Below the pieces are notes generated by a model that was not told the DNA's origin, did not search any database, and saw only the letters and a program-made list of their open reading frames with translations. DNA of 64,000 nt from Lachnoclostridium sp. UBA903 (GTDB lineage: Bacteria > Bacillota > Clostridia > Lachnospirales > Lachnospiraceae). Below, piece by piece: positions 38,045-46,087 of this stretch; positions within the stretch are counted from its first letter, which is position 1, and every line of letters begins with the position of its first letter. The stretch spans positions 18,442 through 82,441 of the forward strand of contig DBEP01000006.1 in assembly GCA_002294045.1 (NCBI GenBank), written 5' to 3'. Made by a program: the position numbers and the translations under genes.

Positions 38045-38201
38045 TTAAAATACCTGGTTGTATTTTGATTTATGCAGATATTTTTCTTTTGTAGCTAAAC
38101 CTCCTCTTATATGCCTTTCAGATTTGTTAAGGTCCAATACGACTCTGGCTCTGTTAGCTAGGGACGGATTAATCTGTCCAAGACGTTCCGTAACGTCTTT
38201 A
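38045..38201 (-). CDS. spoIIID: SpoIIID, C-terminal segment of interrupted gene
   Basis: Encodes the end of the mother-cell sporulation regulator SpoIIID, from KDVTERLGQINPSLAN through the family signature NKSERHIRGGLATKEKY to the stop. It has no start codon, promoter or first half of the HTH of its own. Joining 38201 to 57734 (the N-terminal segment) gives 270 nt, 89 codons plus stop, in frame across STVH-KDVTERL. The intact product matches canonical SpoIIID better than the uninterrupted paralogue at 58857. I therefore read it as a gene that is split and restorable, not as a decayed pseudogene. Confidence 0.93.
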
Positions 38202-38228
38202 TGTACGGATGTAGGCATAAAGAACGTT
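38200..38228 (+). other. left attachment site of spoIIID element
   Basis: 9-bp core TATGTACGG (38200-38208), identical to 57732-57740. The presumed crossover dinucleotide TG is at 38202-38203. The element-side arm is TACGGATGT, nine bases, then GAACGTT at 38222-38228, the mirror image of the arm at the right end. Confidence 0.9.
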
Positions 38229-38270
38229 CGACACAAAAATATACCTGCCTTTCAAATGGCAATCCTGCAC

Positions 38271-39476
38271 TTACGGCAGCATGTCCTTAAAAATTAGATT
38301 CCAGTTTGTCTCCGTACACACCTGAATACATGCATCCACAATTTCAGGTTCATAATAAATTCCGGAGTATTTTTTAATTTCTTCTAGAGCATAAGATATG
38401 CCTAATGCCGGTTTATAAGGCCGGTTTGCGGTTATTGCTTCAACAACGTCGGCAACCGAGATAATTTTGGCTTCCAATAATATCTCCTTACCGGTAAGTC
38501 CGCGCGGATAACCCGTGCCGTTTAGCTTTTCATGATGCTGCAATACGATATCCGCCACCGGCCACGGAAAATTAATCTTGCTTAAAATTTCATAGGCTAT
38601 CTGGACATGGGTTTTTATAAGCTCATATTCCGCGTCCGATAATTTATCCGGTTTCGATAAAAGATCGGAGGGAATTCCTATTTTACCGATATCGTGCAGC
38701 ATGGCAGCAACATACAGCCCCTCCATGCGCTTCTTATCCAGTTTTATTTTAGCTGCAATCCTGCATGCTAAATAAGCTACCTTTTTCTGGTGCCTTGCAG
38801 TATATATGTCCCTTTTTTCCACCAAAAGCCCCAAAGCCGTAACGGTATCCATTAAATATTTTTTTTCGCCTGCCGATATCTTCTTATTTTTTCTGTTTTC
38901 CTCCTCATGGATTCTCTGCTGTAATTCCCAGATATTAAATCTCAAGTCGTTATTAACCGCTGCCAACTGTTCATATGATATTTTTATTTCTGCATAATTA
39001 TCCAATAACCGGCTTTCATTTTCCTGGTTTTTTAATTGCTTTGTAAGAAAATCACTTAATAAAATTACATTATTTTCAAATAAATCAATTATCGGATTTA
39101 TGGGACTCGAAGCTGCTTTTATACCTGCTCCATTATGTGGATTTTCATCCATAAATTCACATAAAAAAATATTAGCTATAACGGAATCGATTATGTATAC
39201 TGGTATCCTATACATCTTTAATCCACACAGGCAGCTGACTTCCCTTTCGCACAGCTGGCAGCCCGTATTGTTTTTCCAATATTCTTTTAGACACATATTA
39301 TGAAATTCCTGATAATTACATTGAATATTGGAGCATGTTGACTTCCACCCGGCGCATACAATAACTTCCCCGCTTATGTCAACAACGGATATTGGTACAT
39401 TGGTAATGTTATAAAAATCATGCAGCAATTTATCCAATAAGTTTACATCAAGCAGTTCCTTGATTTTATATAGCAT
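38271..39476 (-). CDS. PocR-sensor HD-GYP domain protein
   Basis: A 401-aa cytoplasmic signalling protein. The N-terminal PocR-type sensory domain is cysteine-rich (for example CLKEYWKNNTGCQLCEREV). It is followed by a coiled segment and an HD-GYP domain with HDIGKIGIP and HHEKLNGTGYP motifs, predicted to hydrolyse cyclic di-GMP. The ATG at 39474-39476 has GGGGG at 8 nt; the TTG at 39494 does not. It is the gene nearest the left end of the element, 69 bp from the crossover. A link to sporulation or element control is possible but unproven. Confidence 0.83.
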   Translation of the reverse strand: MLYKIKELLDVNLLDKLLHDFYNITNVPISVVDISGEVIVCAGWKSTCSNIQCNYQEFHNMCLKEYWKNNTGCQLCEREVSCLCGLKMYRIPVYIIDSVIANIFLCEFMDENPHNGAGIKAASSPINPIIDLFENNVILLSDFLTKQLKNQENESRLLDNYAEIKISYEQLAAVNNDLRFNIWELQQRIHEEENRKNKKISAGEKKYLMDTVTALGLLVEKRDIYTARHQKKVAYLACRIAAKIKLDKKRMEGLYVAAMLHDIGKIGIPSDLLSKPDKLSDAEYELIKTHVQIAYEILSKINFPWPVADIVLQHHEKLNGTGYPRGLTGKEILLEAKIISVADVVEAITANRPYKPALGISYALEEIKKYSGIYYEPEIVDACIQVCTETNWNLIFKDMLP

Positions 39477-39793
39477 CCTAATAACCCCCGACAAAATTGT
39501 TATCCAAACAATAGATTTAGGCTTTATGGGTACCCTATTGTTATACTTAACGTTCCTCCTTTGGTTAACGATTTTTATTAATGAAAAACAGTCCTGAATT
39601 CAATTTCAAAAATTATACAATATTGTATATAACTTGCTTATTAAGCAAATTATACCATTAAACTTACTCTATAATCAAGTTATATCAGCAAAAAAAACCA
39701 TTAATAAGAATATTCTGGCATAATTATGTAATATTATGGTATTTTATTCTATATTTACCCAATTTAACAAGAAAAGTGATGTGATGTGAACAG
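39477..39793. promoter_or_regulatory. divergent regulatory region with palindromes
   Basis: Between the HD-GYP gene (minus) and the XRE gene (plus). Contains a perfect 14-bp palindrome, ATACAATATTGTAT (39615-39628), and TTGCTT-ATT-AAGCAA (39634-39648). These are candidate operators for the adjacent XRE protein. No gene is seen. Confidence 0.5.
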
Positions 39794-40018
39794 ATGAAAA
39801 ATTTAATAGGCGACCGAGTGCGTGAAGCACGCCATAGGCGGCATCCCAAGATAACCCAGATTGATTTGCTGGCCAGGCTGGCTGTGCGGGGGGTTTATAT
39901 GGAAAGCACTTCCATATCAAAAATAGAAACCTATAAACGCCCAGTTACAGATATTGAATTAGTTGCAATTGCTGATGCCTTGAATGTAAGCATTCTTTGG
40001 CTCCTTAAGAAAGAGTAG
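39794..40018 (+). CDS. XRE-family helix-turn-helix regulator
   Basis: A 74-aa Cro/CI-type DNA-binding protein, with an HTH across TQIDLLARLAVRGVYMESTSIS-like residues 21-42 and a C-terminal helix ELVAIADALNVSILWLLKK. It is one of only five plus-strand genes in the element and lies between the HD-GYP and recombinase genes. A role as the element's maintenance repressor is plausible. Confidence 0.8.
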   Translation: MKNLIGDRVREARHRRHPKITQIDLLARLAVRGVYMESTSISKIETYKRPVTDIELVAIADALNVSILWLLKKE

Positions 40019-40098
40019 TTTAATCTTATTGATTATTTTTTGCTGATATTCGGAAAGCACTATCAGCTAATTCAACCTGATAGTGCTTTAACGATTAA

Positions 40099-41595
40099 TT
40101 AAAAGCCTGTTAATTCAGCATATATTCCTAAGAATACGTCTATTTCTCCGTTTACATCTACTTCAATCCTGTCAATCAGGCTTCTTAATATTTTATTGGA
40201 TAGGGAGGAGTTTTTCAGAAGAATTTCAATATACTGATATATATTATGATTATCAGGTGCCGTAATACTGTTATTTTTCATTTTATTCATTGCCTCTAAT
40301 TCCGTCCGAAGCTTCTTTATATCACTGTTTATCGTATTCGTTTTGTCTTTTAGTTCTTCCATCGTAATAATATCATTGGTAAACATGTCCATATATTTCT
40401 GTTTTTCCCGGAATCGTTTATTTAACTGCAACGTCCATTCTTTTTCTTTTCCCTTATAATCGTTATTTATCTTTAATTTCCTGTCATATTCTTTCATAGC
40501 ATTTTCGAAAATTAGAGGATTGCTTTTTAAAGAAGAACTAAAATAATCACAAAGCATATCCGTCAGCTTACCTTCATCCAAGGTTGTCGTATTCCCGCAG
40601 AAATGAACGCCGTTGCTGTTACGGCCGTTACAGACCCAGGTTATGTAAGTATTTTTATAGGTTCTAACCATCCTGCGGAAATTGGCTCCGCAACACCTGC
40701 ATCTAAGCAGACGGCTTAAGGCATGTTTATGTGAAGTGCCGTCTTTCTGAAAAGAGTTCATCCGGCTTTTGCGTATCTGCCGGGCTTTACAAAAAATCTC
40801 GTCGGAAATAATCTTTAGTTTCGGGTTGTTCACTGTCATCCACTTACTTTGTTCCCGGTTTTTCCGTTTGCCGGTCAGGAAGTCTTCCACTTCCTGCTTT
40901 CCGTTTATTATTTTTCCCGTATAGATTTCATTGGACAAAATACGGCAGACCGCATTCTGGCTCCAGCTGTATCCCCGCTTTGTTTTAATTCCCTCCTGAT
41001 TTAATACGGCGGCAATCCGGTTTGTCCCCATATATTCTTCGGTATACATTTCATAAATGCGTTTTACGGCGGCTGCCTCCTCTTTATTAATATCCAGCCG
41101 GAAATAATCACCCGGTACTTTATCATAGCCAAAAATCAGATTAGGGACTTTTCCATGCTCGGCATTCTGCCTTTTGCCAAAACGGACACGCTTGGAGGTA
41201 TTGGCACTTTCCTCCTGGGCAATGGCGCTTAACATAGTCAGCATGAATTCCGAGCTGTCGGATGAGGTCAGATCATAATTAACAAAAACGACCCGGATAT
41301 TAAGAGCCCTCAGTTTCCGTATGCTAGTAAGAAAATCAACCGTATTGCGCGCCAGACGGGAAATATCTTTTATCAGCACTACTTCAAAGCTTCCGGTACC
41401 GGCATCCGCTAACAGTTTTAATAATTGGGTCCGGTTCTTTATCTTCGTGCCGCTTTTTCCTTCATCCGCATATATCCTGACTAAATTGTATGCATTTTTT
41501 GCGGCGTATTCGGCAAAAAATTTCTGCTGGCTTTCCAGACTGTCCAACTGCTCCTCTTTTTTGGTAGATACCCTGCAATAAGCCACTGCTTTCAT
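40099..41595 (-). CDS. large serine recombinase
   Basis: A 498-aa site-specific recombinase. Its N-terminal resolvase domain starts VAYCRVSTKKEEQ, with catalytic Ser10 in the RVS motif, and has EVVLIKDISRLARN. A recombinase domain (GYSWSQNAVCRIL) and a zinc-ribbon with CRCCGANF and VCNGRN...HFCG follow, then a long coiled coil (about 375-440). Length and layout match SpoIVCA-type and integrase-type large serine recombinases. The start overlaps the small upstream gene (ATGGAATGA) with GAGGATATGGA as ribosome binding site. It should excise the spoIIID element. Confidence 0.93.
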   Translation of the reverse strand: MKAVAYCRVSTKKEEQLDSLESQQKFFAEYAAKNAYNLVRIYADEGKSGTKIKNRTQLLKLLADAGTGSFEVVLIKDISRLARNTVDFLTSIRKLRALNIRVVFVNYDLTSSDSSEFMLTMLSAIAQEESANTSKRVRFGKRQNAEHGKVPNLIFGYDKVPGDYFRLDINKEEAAAVKRIYEMYTEEYMGTNRIAAVLNQEGIKTKRGYSWSQNAVCRILSNEIYTGKIINGKQEVEDFLTGKRKNREQSKWMTVNNPKLKIISDEIFCKARQIRKSRMNSFQKDGTSHKHALSRLLRCRCCGANFRRMVRTYKNTYITWVCNGRNSNGVHFCGNTTTLDEGKLTDMLCDYFSSSLKSNPLIFENAMKEYDRKLKINNDYKGKEKEWTLQLNKRFREKQKYMDMFTNDIITMEELKDKTNTINSDIKKLRTELEAMNKMKNNSITAPDNHNIYQYIEILLKNSSLSNKILRSLIDRIEVDVNGEIDVFLGIYAELTGF

Positions 41596-41837
41596 TCCAT
41601 ATCCTCTTTCCCTGATACTTGCGTACAGGGCCCCACGGTATTTTTTGCTTTCCGGATTTCCGCCAGATTATCGGTTATTAACCGGGCTAAAAACTTTGCC
41701 GTATCCTCCGTTGTATTGGGATTATGAAAGGTTATGGGAAGCTGTCTGGTTTTATTTTTATTTGCCTTTGCCTTTGTTTCCAAAAGATATTCGGTTTGAT
41801 ATTGATTCACCTGTTCCACCGTTTCTGCCAATTCCAT
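41592..41837 (-). CDS. small protein co-transcribed with recombinase; candidate directionality factor
   Basis: An 81-aa protein of unrecognised family, charged and mostly helical, with QLPITFHNPNTTEDTAKFL in the middle. It overlaps the recombinase start by 4 bp and is read from the sigmaE-like promoter just upstream. The ATG has no ribosome binding site and lies about 9 nt after the -10, so it may be nearly leaderless. In C. difficile a small skin-encoded protein is needed for excision; this gene is a positional candidate for such a role. Confidence 0.6.
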   Translation of the reverse strand: MELAETVEQVNQYQTEYLLETKAKANKNKTRQLPITFHNPNTTEDTAKFLARLITDNLAEIRKAKNTVGPCTQVSGKEDME

Positions 41838-41846
41838 ATTCTGTAT

Positions 41847-41875
41847 ATCGTATGTCTGTTTTATTTCAGATATGC
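41847..41875 (-). promoter_or_regulatory. sigmaE-like promoter of recombinase operon
   Basis: Minus strand GCATATC (41869-41875), 14 bp, then CATACGAT (41847-41854). Against the sigmaE consensus KMATATW-N14/15-CATACAMT this is 6/7 and 7/8. It would confine recombinase synthesis to the mother cell. Confidence 0.6.
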
Positions 41876-41896
41876 TTGTTTTAAAATAAGATAAAA

Positions 41897-41974
41897 AAAC
41901 AGTGCTCTATAAAATCAAGTATTTCCGGATGTCATTTGCCTGACATCCGGGCGGACTTTATTTTAGCACTGTTT
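41897..41974 (-). terminator. nested hairpin insulating recombinase operon
   Basis: Outer arms AAACAGTGCT/AGCACTGTTT enclose an inner 10-bp stem CCGGATGTCA/TGACATCCGG. The site lies between the ABC operon and the sigmaE-like promoter. On the minus strand the outer arm is followed by TTTTTTATC. It should stop vegetative readthrough into the recombinase. Confidence 0.75.
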
Positions 41975-42059
41975 ATTGGCGATTAAATACGGATTTATTT
42001 TCTACCGGTCCTGTCTGAGGGATATCCGGGTTTTTACGGCAGCAGATACGGATTTTTAT

Positions 42060-42695
42060 TTACAGCTCCTTTTTATTGTACAGAAATACCGAGGTACGGT
42101 AGGATAAAAACAATACGGCCAGCACGAAAACCGGAAATATATAGCCTAACATTTTCATTTGTTCCGCATTTGGCTTTGGTATGTTTAATTTACCCGACAA
42201 CTTAACAAGTCCCGCTACCGCTAAAGCCGGTATCACAATTACCCCAAACATGAGGAGACGTGCCTTTTCCACCCCGTACTTAAACAGGATGGGAATTAAT
42301 ATGCTTAAAAATAACAGCATAACCAATGCGATCATACCGCTTGAAAGCAGGATTTCTTCTGATTTCTGCAGTTTCATTACCACGGACATTATAAAAGCCA
42401 AACCGGTAGATACAATTGTTCCGAAGGTAACGGCTACCAGGGAAAGAATATATTTGGACAGAACGATATCCCTCTTTAATACAGGCATGGCTAATGCAAA
42501 TTTATCCCATTTGGCATATTCATCATAAGACATAGAGGTGATGACCAGCATGGAGGATATCATAACGAACATACCGATAAAATAGGAAGGATCCTTTAAG
42601 TATACGGCAAATAAACCAAAAATTACAACTGTAAAACTGATTTGTTTGATGTATTTTTTTAAATTAAATAAATCTTTTAATAATAAACCAATCAT
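42060..42695 (-). CDS. ABC-2 type transporter permease
   Basis: A 211-aa membrane protein with about six helices, of the small ABC-2 permease type that pairs with a GntR/YtrA-regulated ATPase. The segment YDEYAKWDKFALAMPVLKRD is typical of this group. The ATG at 42693-42695 has GGAG at 7 nt. It is third in the GntR-ATPase-permease operon. Substrate unknown; such systems often respond to envelope stress or antimicrobial peptides. Confidence 0.82.
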   Translation of the reverse strand: MIGLLLKDLFNLKKYIKQISFTVVIFGLFAVYLKDPSYFIGMFVMISSMLVITSMSYDEYAKWDKFALAMPVLKRDIVLSKYILSLVAVTFGTIVSTGLAFIMSVVMKLQKSEEILLSSGMIALVMLLFLSILIPILFKYGVEKARLLMFGVIVIPALAVAGLVKLSGKLNIPKPNAEQMKMLGYIFPVFVLAVLFLSYRTSVFLYNKKEL

Positions 42696-42760
42696 TCTTT
42701 GCTCCAATCCGCCCGCTGTACAGGCTATATATATTTTTTATAAAGGGGGGATTTGGGGAA

Positions 42761-43618
42761 TTATCTTTCATCCCTTACTTTATATAAAATAATTTCCTCA
42801 ATTGTTGTGTTGTCGATGACTAAATTCCTGTTAAACCGTTCCAGTTCTCTTTTATTGTCCACCAAAACCTCATACCCGAACTGGCTCTTGCGGGTGCCTA
42901 TAATATGGCTTTTATCCAGCTTGTCATAATCTTCCTTTCCGCAGCGGACAATCCCGTAACCATAAATCAGTTCGTCCTTACTCTTACTGAAAACTATTTT
43001 ACCTTCATGAATAAATGTAATATAATCAGCCACTTTTTCCAGGTCGCTGATAATATGGGAAGACATTAATATGGTATGCTCTTCATTTTGTATGAAATCG
43101 AGAAATATATCCAGAATCTCATCCCTCACAATAGGGTCCAGTCCGCTGGTAGCTTCGTCCAGTATAAGAAGTTTAGCCTGGTGGGACAGAGCCGCTGCCA
43201 GGGAGAGCTTCATCTTCATGCCCCGTGAATATTCTTTAATAATTTTATCCTTCGGCAGCTTTAACCGATTCGTATATTTTTCAAAGATATCTTCCTGCCA
43301 GTTGGTATAAATACGGTTCATGATTTTAGATATCTGGCCGGTAGTCAGATTATCATGGAAATAACTTTCGTCAAAGACCACCCCTATCTGTTCTTTGATT
43401 TTTCGTTCATCCTGATTATGAGCCCCTCCGAATATCTTTATACTGCCTTGATCCGTACGGATTAGGTTCAGTATGGCCTTAATGGTGGTTGTTTTGCCCG
43501 CTCCGTTTTCACCGACAAACCCCGTAATGCATCCCTTCGGGACCGAGAAAGATATCTTATCCAGTTTAAAATTACCATACTGCTTTGTTACCCCTTCCAA
43601 TTCAATTGCATAATCCAT
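42761..43618 (-). CDS. ABC transporter ATP-binding protein
   Basis: A 285-aa ATPase with Walker A GENGAGKTT, signature YSRGMKMKLSLA and Walker B LLILDEATSGLDP. It resembles YtrB/BcrA-type exporters. It starts 4 bp after the GntR gene and is followed by the permease. Confidence 0.9.
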   Translation of the reverse strand: MDYAIELEGVTKQYGNFKLDKISFSVPKGCITGFVGENGAGKTTTIKAILNLIRTDQGSIKIFGGAHNQDERKIKEQIGVVFDESYFHDNLTTGQISKIMNRIYTNWQEDIFEKYTNRLKLPKDKIIKEYSRGMKMKLSLAAALSHQAKLLILDEATSGLDPIVRDEILDIFLDFIQNEEHTILMSSHIISDLEKVADYITFIHEGKIVFSKSKDELIYGYGIVRCGKEDYDKLDKSHIIGTRKSQFGYEVLVDNKRELERFNRNLVIDNTTIEEIILYKVRDER

Positions 43619-43622
43619 AAAA

Positions 43623-43997
43623 TTAATCCTCCTTATATAGCAGTTCCATTATTTCATACAATTCTTCAAGTTTAATACCGGTCATCCTTGCACTGCTGAC
43701 CGCTTTCTGCAGATGTTCTTCTATAATCTTTAATTGTTCTTCCTTCACCAGTTCGGTATTGTTTTCCGATACGAAGCTCCCTTTTCCGACTAATGTGGTT
43801 ATAAAACCGTCTCTTTCCAGGTCTTCATAGGCCCTTTTGGTTGTAATAACGCTTATTCTCAGTTCTTTTGCAAGGAGCCTCATGGAAGGAAGGGGCTGAC
43901 CTTGTTTTAGTTCACCGCTTAAAATCATGTTTTTTATCTGTGCGGTTATTTGTTCGTATATAGGTTTCCCGCTCGAATTACTGATAATTATATCCAC
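43623..43997 (-). CDS. GntR-family (YtrA-type) regulator
   Basis: A 124-aa short GntR protein with the winged HTH GKPIYEQITAQIKNMILSGE and LPSMRLLAKELRISVITTKR, and only a brief C-terminal dimerisation region. It is first gene of the ABC operon. A perfect 10-bp inverted repeat over the promoter (44025-44049) is its likely operator. Confidence 0.9.
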   Translation of the reverse strand: MDIIISNSSGKPIYEQITAQIKNMILSGELKQGQPLPSMRLLAKELRISVITTKRAYEDLERDGFITTLVGKGSFVSENNTELVKEEQLKIIEEHLQKAVSSARMTGIKLEELYEIMELLYKED

Positions 43998-44024
43998 CCG
44001 TCCATCTCCATTTCTTATGTTACT

Positions 44025-44075
44025 ATTGTATATACCTTATATATACAATATACACTTAATATATAATTTTGTCAA
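44025..44075 (-). promoter_or_regulatory. GntR operon promoter and operator
   Basis: Minus-strand -35 TTGACA (44070-44075), 17-bp spacer and -10 TATATT (44047-44052). The inverted repeat ATTGTATATA-5-TATATACAAT (44025-44049) overlaps the -10 and start point, as expected for autorepression. Confidence 0.85.
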
Positions 44076-44090
44076 TACAAGAACAAAATA

Positions 44091-44110
44091 GAGTCTGGCA
44101 AGCCAGACCC
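44091..44110. repeat. GAGTCTGGC palindrome, copy 1
   Basis: GAGTCTGGC-AA-GCCAGACCC. Two other copies are at 47568-47587 and 57998-58017. Confidence 0.7.
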
Positions 44111-44210
44111 TAGAGTGTGTTTAAAAAATGCTTGTGCTGGGCTGGATGGTCCTTGTCTCCCGCAAAGCGGGGCGTTCAGAACGGCGCAATGATTTTTCAA
44201 ACACGCTCTA
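44111..44210. repeat. 100-bp palindromic repeat with inverted ends
   Basis: The ends TAGAGTGTGTTTaAAAAAT and GATTTTTCAAACACGCTCTA are inverted copies. The inside has CTTGTCTCCCGCAAAGCGGG and GTTCAGAACGGCGCAAT. The reverse complement of its right half is found again at 63938-64000, and a fragment at 49352-49375. It resembles a small MITE-like element. It lies in a noncoding stretch of about 390 bp before the permease at 44466. Confidence 0.7.
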
Positions 44211-44465
44211 GCGCTGGTGCGCTGTCACCTAAGTGACAAATTCCCATGGCGTGTCATGCGCATCCTTTCCCTTAAGCAAAGTTTCGTAACATATTTGTTA
44301 TACAGACGGCTATAAACTGAATATTTTACATATTTTAAGCCTTATTCAGACATCCTAACCCTGATAAAACCCTGTAAAAAATTACACTTGAATATTTTTT
44401 AAAAACCTCTTTACAAAGTCGGTTCTTTATGTCAAAATATAAAAAATTATAGGAGGTCACGAGTA

Positions 44466-45851
44466 ATGTCTTCAAAAAATCAACCAGTCGGCTATCTGCC
44501 AGATGAGCGTCCGCCCTTAGTGGAATTAATTCTTTTTGCACTACAGCAAATCGTAGTTATGTTCCCCGCAACGGTGTTGGTAGCACTTATTACCGGGTTC
44601 CACGTATCCACTACCATATTTGCCAGCGGACTGGCAACCTTTACTTTTATTTTAGTAACAGGAAGAAAGATACCATTATATTATGGTTCCAGTTTTTCCT
44701 ATATTGCTGCAATCGCTTCCATTATGAGCGCGGAAGCATTTTCCGGTTACAGTCTCAATGAAAAAATCTCTGTTGCACAATTTGGTATCGTAATGTCCGG
44801 TTTTGTTTCTATTTTAGCCGGAGCAATTATTAAAAAAAGCGGCCGGGCAACCATCGAAAAAGTTCTTCCGCCAACCGTTACCGGAAGTATTGCCATTGTA
44901 ATCGGTTTATCTCTTGCTTCCAATGCCATGACCAATGCAGCAGCTTATCCGTCATCCGTATCAGCCGGCCAGGCAGGCCTTGCAGGTAATTTAGCCTGGA
45001 TTATTGCTCTTATTACCCTCATATCAACAATTTTATATTCCGTATACTTAAAAGGTAAGCTGAGTCAGCTGCCTATTCTTTTTGGTCTTTTTACAGGTTA
45101 TATTGCTGCTGCCGTCCTGGGGGGAGTGTCCGGAATTCCTTTTATCAACTTTAACACCGTTGCATCGGACAGTATCTTCAATTTGCCTATATTCACTTTA
45201 CCCAAGCCTTCTTTGGCAGCCGTTGCCGCAATCATGCCGATTGCAATTGCAACCATACCGGAATCCACCGCACATATTTATCAGCTTCATATTTATGTTA
45301 ACGACCTGGCTAAGAAAAAAGGCTCCAAAAGATATAATATAGAAGATAAGCTTGGACTTAACTTAATCGGTGACGGTATAGGCGATATTGTATCCGGTTT
45401 TATCGGCGGACCCGCAGGAACTAATTACGGTGAAAATATCAGTGCCATGGCCTTGTCCAAAATATTTTCCGTTCCCGTATTGATTGCGGCTTCCATTATA
45501 ACCATGGTTATCTCCTGCTTTACTCCCCTGATTAATGCGGTCTATTCCATTCCCACGGCAGTAATCGGCGGATTATCCATCTATTTATTCGGTATTATCG
45601 CCGCACAGGGTGTTACCATTATGATGGACAAGCAGGTGGATATGTTTAAGTCTAAAAATTTAGCCGTTATTGCAGTTATCTTAATAGTCGGATTAGGCGG
45701 AAGTTTCGGGTTTGAAGGGGGAATGATACCCATGTTTGGTATTGAATTTCCTGCAATTGCTTCCGCAGCCGTATCCGGCATTGTATTAAATCTGCTTCTT
45801 TCCATCGGAGAAAAACCGGAAAGCCTGGCTGAAAATACAATTGCGGAATAA
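44466..45851 (+). CDS. NCS2-family uracil/xanthine permease
   Basis: A 461-aa membrane transporter with about 14 helices. Motifs include GRKIPLYYGSSFSYIAAIAS near residue 60, IPESTAHIYQL and IGDGIGDIVSGFIGGPAGTNYGEN, typical of UraA/PbuX nucleobase:cation symporters. Ribosome binding site AGGAGGT. No purine riboswitch signature is visible upstream. It is convergent with the second nucleobase permease. Confidence 0.9.
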   Translation: MSSKNQPVGYLPDERPPLVELILFALQQIVVMFPATVLVALITGFHVSTTIFASGLATFTFILVTGRKIPLYYGSSFSYIAAIASIMSAEAFSGYSLNEKISVAQFGIVMSGFVSILAGAIIKKSGRATIEKVLPPTVTGSIAIVIGLSLASNAMTNAAAYPSSVSAGQAGLAGNLAWIIALITLISTILYSVYLKGKLSQLPILFGLFTGYIAAAVLGGVSGIPFINFNTVASDSIFNLPIFTLPKPSLAAVAAIMPIAIATIPESTAHIYQLHIYVNDLAKKKGSKRYNIEDKLGLNLIGDGIGDIVSGFIGGPAGTNYGENISAMALSKIFSVPVLIAASIITMVISCFTPLINAVYSIPTAVIGGLSIYLFGIIAAQGVTIMMDKQVDMFKSKNLAVIAVILIVGLGGSFGFEGGMIPMFGIEFPAIASAAVSGIVLNLLLSIGEKPESLAENTIAE

Positions 45852-45865
45852 ATTATAATTTAAGA

Positions 45866-45990
45866 TAGAATCCCGTTTGCGGGATTCTACGCCTGCGGCG
45901 GGATGCGTCGCAACATAATTCCAATCCGCCGCAGTGCGATCTAAAGCGGAGCGATTTTATTTAATAGGACGCAATTTCCTATTGAATAAC
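45866..45990 (-). repeat. terminator-associated hairpin repeat, copy 6
   Basis: Full-length copy: GAATCCCG-TTTG-CGGGATTC hairpin, GCCTGCGGCGGGATGCGTCGC block, CCAATCCGCCGCAGTGCGAT, then the TTAATAGGA/TCCTATTGAA hairpin. It starts at the terminator of the minus-strand permease. The stem bases differ from copy 4 but keep pairing. Confidence 0.8.
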
Positions 45991-46037
45991 AAAAATACGG
46001 AGGGATGAATTTAAATTCATCCCTCCGTATTTTTGTT
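45988..46037. terminator. 50-bp perfect palindrome, bidirectional terminator
   Basis: Perfectly self-complementary, centred at 46012/46013, with a GGAGGGATG-rich stem flanked by AAAAATAC/GTATTTTT. It lies between the two convergent permease genes and should terminate both. Confidence 0.9.
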
Positions 46038-46087
46038 TTCAATTTTGTTTGCTGTCTGCTATCTGGTCTGAGAAGTCCTTTCTTCAA

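Noticed and set aside
38045..38236. A separate 63-aa gene starting MCRTFFMPTSVHKD
   Set aside because: The first codons are element DNA. The useful coding part begins at 38201 and belongs to split spoIIID.
44211..44465. Purine riboswitch before the nucleobase permeases
   Set aside because: No conserved purine-aptamer loop sequences on either strand here or at 47507-47700.
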